In this document: one piece after another, positions 14,591-25,200 of the stretch
Numbering within the stretch: position 1 is the stretch's first letter
How the letters are laid out: the number at the start of each line of letters is the position of its first letter
Assembly: GCA_947000775.1 (NCBI GenBank)
Contig: CAMQGK010000567.1
Span: 16,321,501 to 16,385,500, forward strand
Source: Pterois miles
Taxonomy: Eukaryota; Chordata; Actinopteri; Perciformes; Scorpaenidae
DNA: 64,000 nucleotides
Direction: 5' to 3'
Notes under the pieces: model-generated
Database searches by the model: none
What the model saw: the letters and a program-made list of their open reading frames with translations, nothing else
What the model was told of the DNA's origin: nothing
Program-made: the position numbers and the translations under genes

Positions 14591-15684
14591 ATTGTAAGCA
14601 CAGTAGTCACACATGACACATCACTGTTAATATTTGACGAGCACACCAAAGTCTGAACGACACTGAGTGGTTGATGAACAAGCAAGCACATGCTGCGAGC
14701 GTGATTCATCTGGACTTTGGTGCTTCAGAGGAATAAAGATAATCATCTATATTTAAATTTAGCAGTAGCATTCCACTGAATTAAAATGTTTAAATTATGG
14801 AAGTGGTATGATTAATTTACTTTTTACACACCAGCCTTTCTGCATAATACTCCAGGCTTTAAGAGTCGGACACCTCTGGGTGCTGCTGTATTAAGTGATA
14901 CAGTCAGGACTGGTAGTGCAGGATCCATTTCAGGCTCTTCAGGCTGGAATTAGGGCACTTGATCAGGGAGGGACTTAGGGTAAGAGCGTCAGTCATGCCA
15001 TCAATTTAAGGCCAGAAACGTCACTCATAGACGTACAGACGATCTAACCTGTCTCAGGTTATAAGGGAACGTACTCAGAGGCTTAACAGCCCCAGACTGA
15101 TCCAACAGTTACACAGGGGATGGATGCCGGTCCAGCTGGCCCTCATTCAGTCTTTATACAGTTCAGTGATTCGGACGGTTAAATGTCCTCCTTGCAATTT
15201 TCTCACAATAATTCAGAAAGACATTGCTTTAAATAAGCTTTTTTAGATTTGTAGTGAAACAGAGATGTACTAGTAGATTAGTGCCTGGAATAAGGTCTGT
15301 GTTAAACACAAGTTGAAGAGATTTTAATGTTTTCCTCTATGACATAAAATACATCAGTAAATATACCATTTGTGAATTTTGAAGCTTTTATTGGTCTTTC
15401 AAAAGGGGGTTGCTAGCAAGTTGGTAGATGAGACCACTAAGCGGCATCACGCCAACTCGGCCGCTGTTACAGCCTCATTAAGGGACACACTAAATAAGTG
15501 ACTCACTGAAAGAGAAGCATGGAGTCACACCCTCTTGTGAACTTCCAAAAGTGTGAACTTACTGCCTTTTCCAGTTTTGCAAACCACAGTGAGCCACAGC
15601 AACTTAACTCCTAAAATTAAAACTGAAAGAGCAAAGACATCAATATCTGCACACAAAGAAAGAGAAAAGCAAGTCGTGGTAAAA
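14591..15684. other. Intergenic and hsd17b1 3' UTR
   Basis: No gene is seen. A minus-strand AATAAA (TTTATT at about 15387) lies about 300 bases beyond the hsd17b1 stop and could end its transcript. Homology to the three pseudogene copies begins at about 15600, inside this 3' UTR. Confidence 0.45.
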
Positions 15685-16594
15685 TCATTGTTCCTCAGCT
15701 GAGAACATGATTTTGCTCAAAGCGCTGATGTACCGAGAGCCGTCTGGCTCTGTGGTCTTCAGCTCAGTGAGAGGTGGCACGACACCGCTGGTAAAGTATC
15801 TCAGTGCAGGGCTGGGTGACTGGATGGCATCCAGAAATACCTTGGAGACAAAAACAAACGCACCCAGTGGTTAGATGCTCTTATACTGACACACTAACCT
15901 TTGTCATTTTGTTGTCCTCAGTGTCCTGTGCTAAACTCAACCGTATAGTTATATTTTGAAAAAAAAAAAAGGAAATAAATAAATTTTTTAAATTTCCCTT
16001 TAGGTAAGGGGATATAGAAAAGGAGGATTAAAAAATTATTTAATTAAATGTATCAGTTATATTATTAACATAAAATTACAAGTGAAAGTATTCAAAACTT
16101 TACTTCAGGTGAAATCTTTCAAAACAAAAGTATATTATAGTGTTAGCAGAAAATTCATAGAGTAGCTCAGTCTGTAGGGAGGGGGGTTGGGAAGGGGGGG
16201 GCACAAGATAAAAACCCGAAAAGGAAAAAAAAAAGAGAGTGAAAAGGGAGAGGGGGAGGGGCATTTTCTTCTTGGGGGGCGGGGGGCCCCAGGAAAGGAA
16301 AAAAACCCCCAACGTTGGGGGGGTTTTAAGAAGAACCCCATCCATCAACACCTCTCCAAATTTTATATATATGACTTTTTTTGTTTAAAAAAAAAGGGGA
16401 GGGGGAGGGGAGGGGATTATTTCCCTGGGGAAAAAAAAAAAAATCTTTTTTTTTTTTTTTTTTCTCTTTAATCATGAAAAGTTCAAGTTCTCAATATGCA
16501 GACTGGCCCTTGTCTGTGTTATACAATAGTTGTTAGAGCCACTGATCATCAGATCTTTAAATGTGCGATATAAGCCTCACAGATGTGGGTCAGT

Positions 16595-16640
<46 letters not shown>

Positions 16641-18141
16641 CGCGTGTGTTTGTGTGTGTATTATATGCTGTGGGGACATAAATCTGTTTACACACCCACA
16701 TTGTGGAAACTTTACTAATATGAAAACTGAGCGGTGGGGGAATGTGTGTATGTTATCATACTCGGGCATGATACGGATCAATATGAAAACACCCTTAAAC
16801 AGTCTAATGGTCTAAATAGTGTATAACTGTGACATCACAAATATACAGAAATCCTGCCGGCTTGTTTCAAAGCCACAGTTTCTGAATACGGACTGTATGA
16901 ATCTCTCCGTGGATTTAGTGTTTGGATACTTTCACAGTATTTACACAACACTTAAATGTGCTTTATAACGAAACACATCAAAATCTCACTTTTTACAGTT
17001 ACGGGAGTTTTAATTCAGACAGCAGATCAGAGTATGTGTTAAAGGGACTCAATGCAATATGAGATATGAACTCATATTGCATTGAAAATATCAACTTCTG
17101 AGCCTTTTAAACTTGTTTATATTTATGGCATTGTGTACATTTTGGATTTTGTGTATTTCGGATATCTGTTAGATATTTTCTATACTTTGTTTGATATTTT
17201 ACAATATATTTGCAGCTCTGTCAGTTCTGTCTCATCAACATACCTTTACAATGTCTTCAGTGTCCTGTGCTGCGTTTTGGAAAACGGAGGCACAGTGCTG
17301 CAGGTATTTCTCATAGAGGCTGAGTGTGAGGGCATCGACCTGTTGGAGAGATGTATCCCCGAGCTCTGCCTTCTGCAGGTTGAACAGGAAGTCAGTGTTG
17401 ACTGGACCACACTCAATGACACTCACGCTGCAGGATGAAGCACAATCAACATTTACAGTTAACAGTCTCTAAACTATTGAAGCAAGATGCAGCAAACATT
17501 AAAACTCACTGGATATTGAAGTGTTGCAGGAGGATAGCCAAACTCTCACATGCTCCCTCTAGTGCAAATTTACTGGCACAGTATACCTCATTAAAGGGGA
17601 GGCCTGCAAGAGAGCATGAAGCATGGAGATGGGTTGTTTTGTCAATTTCATGCACGGCAGCAACAATAGTTTTGTGATTTCTACCAAATCATTAGAAAAA
17701 CTGCACATGTGGAACCCCGCTGATGTTCAGTGAATCCTTGACCACATGCTTGTCTCACCTTGAAGCCCCCCGGTGCTCCCGGTGACCAGAATACGTCCGT
17801 GGCCCTGAGCCTTCATCTCTGGCAGGAAAACCTGGATGGTCTGGATGGTACCGAGGAGATTGACCTCTATAGTCTGCCTCATCGAATCCAAGGACTCCAC
17901 CTCCAGTGGACCCATCAAACCCACACCAGCATTACACACTGCGAGAAGTGAGGGTAAGCCCATTAGAGTGTCAGTAGGCAATGTATTTTTGGCATCACTG
18001 GGCAAAAATTCCATAACAACCTTTCAACATTTTGTAATTCAAGTGTTTTGAGAGAAAAATACACTTCTGCCCCTCCTCATGGCTCTGTTTTCAGGCTTAA
18101 AAATATCTAGCCCATGATGGGAGACTTTGGCCAATCACAGG

Positions 18142-18203
<62 letters not shown>

Positions 18204-19220
18204 ATTCCTGTTGGTTGTGCTCCAGTTGGTGGGAGGGGCTAAGTATTCCAGAGTTATCTGAACATGGCAGCTCACATGGCAGCTCACAAACTCACAAACT
18301 TTCTCATTTTAAAGCTAAACGGTACACTGTAAGATGTTTCTGAAAACATATGAGGTTTGAAATAAGCATTACAGTAACAGAATATTGATTCATATTTGAT
18401 CAGCGCTGCCTAGTTTGATCATTTGATAGGAGTGATTCACAGCTGCTCAGAGGTGTCAGGCTCCAGAGCAGCTCTGATTAGTTGTTTTTCTCTGGTCTGT
18501 GAAATTCTGCAGATGCCTTTTGGAGCACCGGTTGATACAGAAGCACATGATCTTTTCAGATTATCTGTCTCGTGCTCTCTTGTCAGGATAAGATAGTGAC
18601 TGTTTTATAAAAATAACTTTTTCTCATCATATTTCCTCCATTTCTACCCTCTGCAACTTTAACACACAAATGACAACCATAAATGAGAACACACTGACAC
18701 AAGAGCATACCTAGAATGTCCACTCGTTTCTCCACAACCCTGTCCCTCGCATCCAGGATGGACTGTCGCATGGTCACGTCCATCTGGAGTATGTCCAAGG
18801 TATCTTTGTGCAGGTTTTTCACACACTCTAAAAGACGCTCCTTCTTGGCCAGGTTTCTCATAGTGGCATACACTAAACAGAAAGCAGCACTTAGTGGCAT
18901 GTCTCGATACAGATTTCACAATGCTTTTAAACATAAGTCACATAAATGTTGCAGAATATCTCTGGATGCAGTGTCAAGACATCTGTTTAGTCCAGTATCA
19001 CACAGAATACGTTACATACTGTACAGTGTCTCCATGGGCTTACAAAGTCCTTAACATCAACAGCTCCTGACTCAATGCAAGCACATAAGGACTACAATAA
19101 AAGACCATGTCAGCTGCGGTTACCTTTGAATGTTTTGTTTGGATCAGAGGCCAGCCGGACAGCCAGGCTGAGACCGATCCCCGAGGAGCAGCCTGTAATC
19201 AGCACCACCTTCTTGTCCAT
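15685..19220 (-). CDS. hsd17b1: 17-beta-hydroxysteroid dehydrogenase type 1, six exons
   Basis: Exons are 19124-19220, 18711-18872, 17759-17938, 17510-17603, 17244-17427 and 15685-15840. All have GT/AG borders, the phases agree, and the total is 873 bases (290 residues plus stop). The protein is a classical short-chain dehydrogenase. It has the cofactor motif TGCSSGIG (residues 9-16), CNAG (about 88-91), the catalytic serine region RILVTGS and the catalytic YCASK (Tyr154, Lys158). Gene-specific blocks are ALEGACESLA, IECGPVNT and ALRYFTS. These match HSD17B1, which reduces estrone to estradiol in the gonad, better than its close relative RDH8 (LVEPGPV and a different tail). The gene appears intact. 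Introns carry a (GA)n tract, a (GT)n tract and a corrupted SINE. Pieces of exons 5-6 recur as pseudogenes in each array unit to the right. Confidence 0.93.
16157..16468 (+). mobile_element. Corrupted SINE copy in hsd17b1 intron 5
   Basis: After an intact A box ('tagctcagtctgtaggga') the sequence follows the SINE at 14261-14590 block by block, but most bases are replaced by runs of G or A and finally T. The three hsd17b1 pseudogene copies lack this insertion, reading straight from 'cagaaaattca' into 'ctttaatcatg'. It is therefore a young SINE insertion whose sequence is unreliable. Confidence 0.7.
16598..16660. repeat. (GT)n microsatellite
   Basis: About 20 GT units followed by interrupted units, within hsd17b1 intron 5. 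A related (GT)n at the same relative place is present in the pseudogene copies. Confidence 0.9.
18151..18202. repeat. (GA)n microsatellite in hsd17b1 intron 2
   Basis: An uninterrupted run of about 26 AG units lies between exons 2 and 3 of hsd17b1. Confidence 0.95.
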
Positions 19221-19899
19221 GGAGCCACCAAACTGTCTGCTTCAACAGAGAGCAGCTGGAGCAGAGAGGATAAAATGGAGGCATGTGAAACTCTTCTTCT
19301 CAGTGTTTTCACATTATTTCGCTATCACAAGGCCAGTTAATCCTAAACATCTTATCAGCCACCTGGAGTCCTCTTGTTCTTTCACATGTCCTTGTTAGTG
19401 AAATTGATTTTGTTTTTCGACTGACATGCGTGAGAAACATCACTGCCTTGCAATGACTAACACGACTACAACGGACAGTCAGGACTGCGGAGAAAATCAT
19501 GATTGCCAGTCTGCCCTCCATCTAGGACTTAGACACATCCAGAGTAAGGAAACAGGCGGGAAGCATCACTGCAGACCCTTCACACCCTGAAAACAACCTA
19601 TTTGAAGCTCTCCCTTCACGGAGGTGTTACGAGGCATGATACAAAACACGCAGACACAAGAAGGGTTTCTTCCCACAGGCCGTCACTCTGATGAAGATTT
19701 AATCAGTTTATACACTGTCAATAACCCTCTGACACCAAAATATCCACTCTTACAGCCTTTAATCTCTAAACTCACATAAAACTCTGGGCAAAAACACACA
19801 TAAAACTCTGACGGGCCACCGGCGGGCCTGGCCGCTATTCTTTCTTTCAGAGGTTGTTGTAAGCTTGTCGTGTCACTTGTGGAGTGTCACATGCCATGT
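19221..19899. other. hsd17b1 upstream region
   Basis: This is the likely promoter and 5' flank of hsd17b1. I see no convincing TATA box, and no gene or known repeat. Confidence 0.4.
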
Positions 19900-20360
19900 C
19901 ATTTTAGCGTTTTTTTTTAGCTAGACTGCTAAATAATGCTACAAAGCTACTCTAAATTTTGGCGAGGAAAACCTTATATGGCAATTTTCAACAAGGTCTC
20001 TTGACCTTTGACCTCAAGATATCTGAATGAAAATGAGTTCTATGGGTACCCACAAGTCTCCCCTTTACAGACATACCCCCGTTATGATAATTACATACAT
20101 GTTTTTTGAATGGAGTATAAATGTGATATTTTATTCCTATTCTAAAATGGTGTATTTGAGCAATCAGAGGATGCATGACTTTCGTAGCTAGAATGACAAT
20201 AAAGAGGTTTCTTGGTAGTTTCCAGAGTAGAAGTGCTCGTTGTTCAATTGCTAAAAAATACATTTCCTGCAGAAATCTCCAAATGTCAATTTTTTTTAAA
20301 TTCCAAATCACATCATTACAACCAAAATTGCTGCAACAATTTGAGACATATAAAGCATGG
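19900..20360 (+). repeat. Interspersed repeat family, copy 3
   Basis: Inverted relative to 4855-5690. It shares 'cctttgacctcaagatat', 'acccacaagtctcccc', 'gcagaaatctcc' and 'attgctgcaacaatttgag'. Confidence 0.55.
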
Positions 20361-20384
20361 GGATGGCCATCACAAACTCATATC

Positions 20385-20780
20385 ATAATTGTCAGTTTCA
20401 AGAGCATGAAGGAGATACCAGGAGACCGGCTGTTACACGTGGAGAGCTGGACAGGGCCATAGAAGGACATCAATCCAGCAGTAGGAGCAGTATCTGCTCC
20501 TTTATGCGAGGAGGAACAGAAGGAGCACTGCCACAGCCCCACAAAATGACTTCCAGTAGGCTACTGGTGTGCATATTTCTGGCCAAACTGTCAGAAACAG
20601 ACCCAACAGAACAACACTGTGCAGCTTGATTGGTATTCGCCAGAGAACACCAGAGTTGGCAGATCGGCCTTTGGCGCCCTGCTCTCTTCACAGATGAGAG
20701 GTTCACATTGAGCACATGTGACAGGAGTGAAAGAGTCTGGAGACGCCTTGGTGAACGTTATACTGTTTGTAACATCATCA
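20385..20780 (+). mobile_element. Tc1/mariner transposase remnant
   Basis: The plus strand holds fragments typical of fish Tc1-like transposases: an AREHQSWQ block, a WRPALFTDERFTLSTCDR block carrying the first catalytic Asp region (FTDE), and ERVWRRLGERYTVCNI. Part of the interior is missing, the frame is broken, and the remnant stops abruptly at 20780, where the tandem array begins. Confidence 0.75.
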
Positions 20781-21179
20781 CCACACTGGCATCAAGTGTA
20801 CAAAATGTGACATTCACCTGTGCCTGACCAAGAACAACGACTGCTTCTGTGCATTCCACGAGTGAGAGGAAAGGGTGAAAATGTAAAATGTTATCTGTTC
20901 TGTTTAAAATCAGATGTTAGAATGTGTTCTGTATGTTATTTGTTGTTTGTTTTCTGTTGTGTTATAAATAAAACATCATTTTTTACTGTTATATGACTGT
21001 GTTATTATTGACCATCATGCCTGTTGTTGCAAATTTGCAAAACACCCAAATTTCTATTCATTTTTTGTGCTATAGTCAAATGAAGAATCTCAACATAATT
21101 TACCATCTACTTAAAGGCAAAAAAACACATAAAACAGTTTTTATATACAGCTATAGGAATTCAGGCGTTGAAGGGTTAA
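20781..21179 (+). mobile_element. piggyBac 3' fragment at the array edge
   Basis: It encodes only the C-terminal part of the cysteine-rich domain seen in piggyBac transposases (the copy 2 version has CDVHLCLTKNNDCFCAFHE), followed by an AATAAA and a 3' end 'ttgaaggg' directly against TTAA (21176-21179), the piggyBac target. The 5' part is replaced by Tc1/mariner sequence. Confidence 0.7.
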
Positions 21180-21822
21180 ATTCTCTGATTCACTTTCTTA
21201 AATGTGGATATTCTTTGGTTTCTTTATGCCTCTATGACTGTAAACTCAACATATTTGAGATGTGTACGAACCAAGACATTTGAGGACATTATCTTCAACA
21301 CTAAACATTTTTCACCATTTTCTGCAATTTTACAGACTAAAAAGCTAATCAATTAAACGAGAAAATATTCAACAGATTAATCAATAATGAAAATAATGGT
21401 TAGTTGCAGCACTATGTTTAACCACATCTCAGTTGTCATCAACTCTTCACCGCCAGGTTTTGCATCGGCTCTGTCTGACTGCTTGAGTATGCTGCTCCTG
21501 TTTAACCAGTGTCTGTACACACAAAAATACTCTTAACTTTAATTACTTTAATTATTTTATATTGTTTTATCTTACTTGTACTCACATGCTTGACATTTAT
21601 TTTTTAGTAAAATTAGCACATCATTTACCATAGACCACACAATAACACTAACTTGTAGTTAGTGATAAATAAATAAACAAACAAATAAATGGATTTTTTA
21701 AATGTATTTATTAATTGATTAATTAGGGGGTGGAGAGGTAAAGTAAAGTGAGGGAACAGAGTAGAGGGAAGGTGAGAGAACATCCTGGGTCTCACTGGCA
21801 GGGCTTGTGTCTAGATGACTGC
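21180..21822. other. AT-rich spacer of unit 1
   Basis: No gene is seen. It ends with an AT-rich block ('atgtatttattaattgatta', about 21700-21720) and a GA-rich block. Both recur about 420 bases later, next to the real gene end. Confidence 0.5.
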
Positions 21823-22119
21823 TCACTTGATGACATGACAGCTTTGTCCATTTCTGGGCTTGTGACTGGATGGCATCTTGGTTGGCTTCTTACGATTGTG
21901 GCCTGCAGATGTGTTGCCTGTGCTGTCAGAATCACTCGATTTTTTCTGCTGAGATTTTGAGTCAGTCACTGACTCAATGGCCTCATTCAAATCCAGCTTT
22001 GTTGCTTGTCTGTCTCTGTCAAGCTGGACATCTTCATCTGTCACATTTAGCGTTTCCAGAGAGGCAGATGTCAAGTCTGCCTCAATAACAGTTTTCCTGT
22101 CCTCACTGGAGCCCACCAA
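21823..22119 (-). pseudogene. Decayed duplicate of the large gene's 3' end, unit 1
   Basis: The translated sequence resembles pieces of the last repeat and C-terminal module of the large gene (SSEDRKTVIEADLTSASLE, QATKLDLNEAIESVTDSK and TSAGHNRKKP). It then jumps to a short form of the end and runs out of frame. Together with its AT-rich flank it is a tandem duplicate, about 420 bp, of the gene's 3' terminus. It lacks the basic SWWR module, so it is probably non-functional. Confidence 0.7.
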
Positions 22120-22221
22120 AGATTTTTTGAAATGTATTTATTAATTGATTAATTAGGGGATGGGGAGGTAAAGTAAATTGAGGGAATAGAGTAGAGGGAA
22201 GGTGAGAGAACATCCTGGGGC

Positions 22222-25200
22222 TCACTGGCAGGGCTTGTGTCTAGATGACTGCTCACTTGATGACATGACATCTTTGTCCATTTCTGGGCTTGTGACCGGA
22301 TGGATCCTATTGATATGGCGTTTTGTTAAGTGGCGCCACCAAGATGGTCTTTTGATACATGCAGGTGGGATAGTGCAGCAGGTAGCATCATGGACAGTTG
22401 AAGGTCCTGCACTCTCTGAGGCTGCCGCAGCCTCAGGGGTGCATTCCTTGTGGGACTTGACAGTTTTACCCACATCCTGTTGGTTTCGATGCTTGAATTT
22501 TATCCTTAGGGTCACATCAAGCAAGCATCTCCAAAGGCCCTTTGGCTTCGTACGATTGTGGCCTGCAGATGTCTTGCCTGTGCTGTCAGAATCACTGGAT
22601 TTTTTCTGCTGAGATTTTGAGTCAGTCACTGACTCAACGGCCTCATTCAAATCCAGCTTTGTTGCTTGTCTGTCACTGTCGAGTTGGACATCATCTGTCT
22701 CATTTTTGGTTTCCAGAGGGAGAGGAGGAGACATCAAGTCTGCCTCAATAGCAGCCATGACATCCTCCTCTGTTTCAGATGCGAGTGAACTCACACTGTT
22801 ACATGGGATGTTGGCATCACCCTCGAGAATGGACTGTAAAGATGTGTCCTCCCATGTCTGATCCTCATCCTCTGAATTATAATCCACTGACTCCAGAGGG
22901 GACTTGTCCACCACTCTGGGGCTGATGCAGAAGGTGCCTTGAGGAGAAGAGGAGGAGGATTTGTATCTAGATGACTGGTCACTCGATGACATGTCAGCTT
23001 TGTCCATTTCTGGGCTTGTGACCGGATGGATCCTATTAATATGGCGTTTTGTTAAGCGGCGCCACCAAGATGGCCTTTTGGTACATGCAGGTGGGATACT
23101 GCGGCAGGTATCATGATGGACAGATGAAGGCCCTGCACTCTCTGAGGCTGCCACAGCCTCAGGGGTCACTTTCTTGGGGGACTTGGCAGTTTTATCCGCA
23201 TTCTGTTGGGTTCGATGCTTGAATTTTATCCCTAGGTTCACATTAAGCAAGCATTTCAAAAGACCCTTTGGCTTCTTACGATTGTGGCCTGCAGATGTCT
23301 TGTCTGTGCTGTAAGAATCTCTGGATTTTTTCTGCTGATATTTTGAGTCAGTCATTTCCAGGGGGGCAGGTGTCAAGTCTGCCTCAATAGCAGTTTTCCT
23401 GTCCTCATTGGAGCCCACCGAAGAAGTGGCAGACTTCTCAAGACTTGATGGGACTGATGTTGAGTCACTGTCTGGTTGGAAATCTGTCACATTCATCGTT
23501 TCCAGAGGGGCAGACGTCAAGTCTGCCTCAAAAGCAGCCTTGTTGTCCTCACTGGATCTTATTGAGGGAGCGAAAGACATCTCAGGACATGATGGGATGG
23601 ACGTTGAGTCAAGGTCTATTTGGGCATCTTCATCTGTCACATTCATAATTTCCAGAGGGACAGATGTCAAGTCTGCCTCAATAGCAACCTTCCTGTCCTC
23701 ACTGGAGCTGAATGAGGGAAGTGTAGACATGTCAGGACATGGGGGAATCACTGTCTGGTTGGAATCACTGTCTGGTCGGCAATCGTCATCTGGCATATTT
23801 ATCGGCTCCAGAGGGACAGATGGTAAGTCTGCCTCGATGTCAGTCTTGTCGTCCTCACTGGAGCTGATTGAGGCAGTGGCAGACATCTCAGGAAATGATG
23901 GGATGGATGTTGAGCCAAGGTCTAGTTGGACATCTTCATCTGGGACATTTATTGGTCCCAGAGGGACAGTTGGCAAGTCTGCCTCAATAGCAGCCTTCCT
24001 GTCCTCACTGGAGCTGAATGAGGGTGGTGCTGAAGTCTCAGGACAGGATGGAATGGACATTGAGTCAAGGTCTAGTTGGACATCTTCATCTGGCACATTT
24101 ATCAGTTCCAGAGGGACAGTTGGAAAGTCTGCCTCAATAGCAGCCTTCCTGTCCTCACTGGAGCTGAATGAGGGCGGTGCTGACGTCTCAGGACACGATG
24201 GAATGGATGTTGAGTCAAGGTCTAGTTGGACATCTTCATCTGGCACATTTATCGGTTCCAGAGGGACAGTTGGAAAGTCTGCCTCAATTGCAGTCTTCTC
24301 GTCCTCACTGGAACTGATTGAGGGAGTCGCAGACATCTCAGAACACGATGGAATGGATGTTGAGTCAAGGTCTAGTTGGACATCTTCATCTGGCACATTT
24401 ATCGGATCCAGAGGAAAAGATGTCAAGTCTGCCTCAATTGCAGTCTTGGCGTCCTCACTGGAACTGATTGAGGCAGTGGCAGATGTCCCAGGACATGATG
24501 GGATGGATGTTGAGTCATGGTCTAGTTGGACATCTTCATATGGCACATTTATCGGCTCCAGGGGGACAGATGGTAAGTCTGCCTCGATTGCAGTGTTGTC
24601 GTCCTCACTGGAGCTGATTGAGGCAGTGGCAGACATCTCAGGAGATGATGGAATAGATGTTGAGTTAAGGTCTAGTTGGATATCTTCATCTGGCACATTT
24701 ATCGGATCCAGTGGGACAGATATCAAGTCTGCCTCAATTGCAGTCTTGGCGTCCTCACTGGAACTGATTGAGGCAGTGGCAGATGTCTCAGGACAGGATG
24801 GGATGGATGTTGAGTCATGGTCTAGTTGGACATCTTCATATGGCACATTCATCGGCTCCAGGGGGAAAGATATCAAGTCTGCCTCAATTGCAGTCTTGGC
24901 GTCCTCACTGGAACTGATTGAGGCAGTGGCAGATGTCTCAGGACATGATGGGATGGATGTTGAGTCATGGTCTAGTTGGACATCTTCATATGGCACATTT
25001 ATCGGCTCCAGGGGGACAGATGGTAAGTCTGCCTCGATTGCAGTGTTGTCGTCCTCACTGGAGCTGATTGAGGCAGTGGCAGACATCTCAGGAGATGATG
25101 GAATAGATGTTGAGTTAAGGTCTAGTTGGATATCTTCATCTGGCACATTTATCGGATCCAGTGGGACAGATATCAAGTCTGCCTCAATTGCAGTCTTGGC

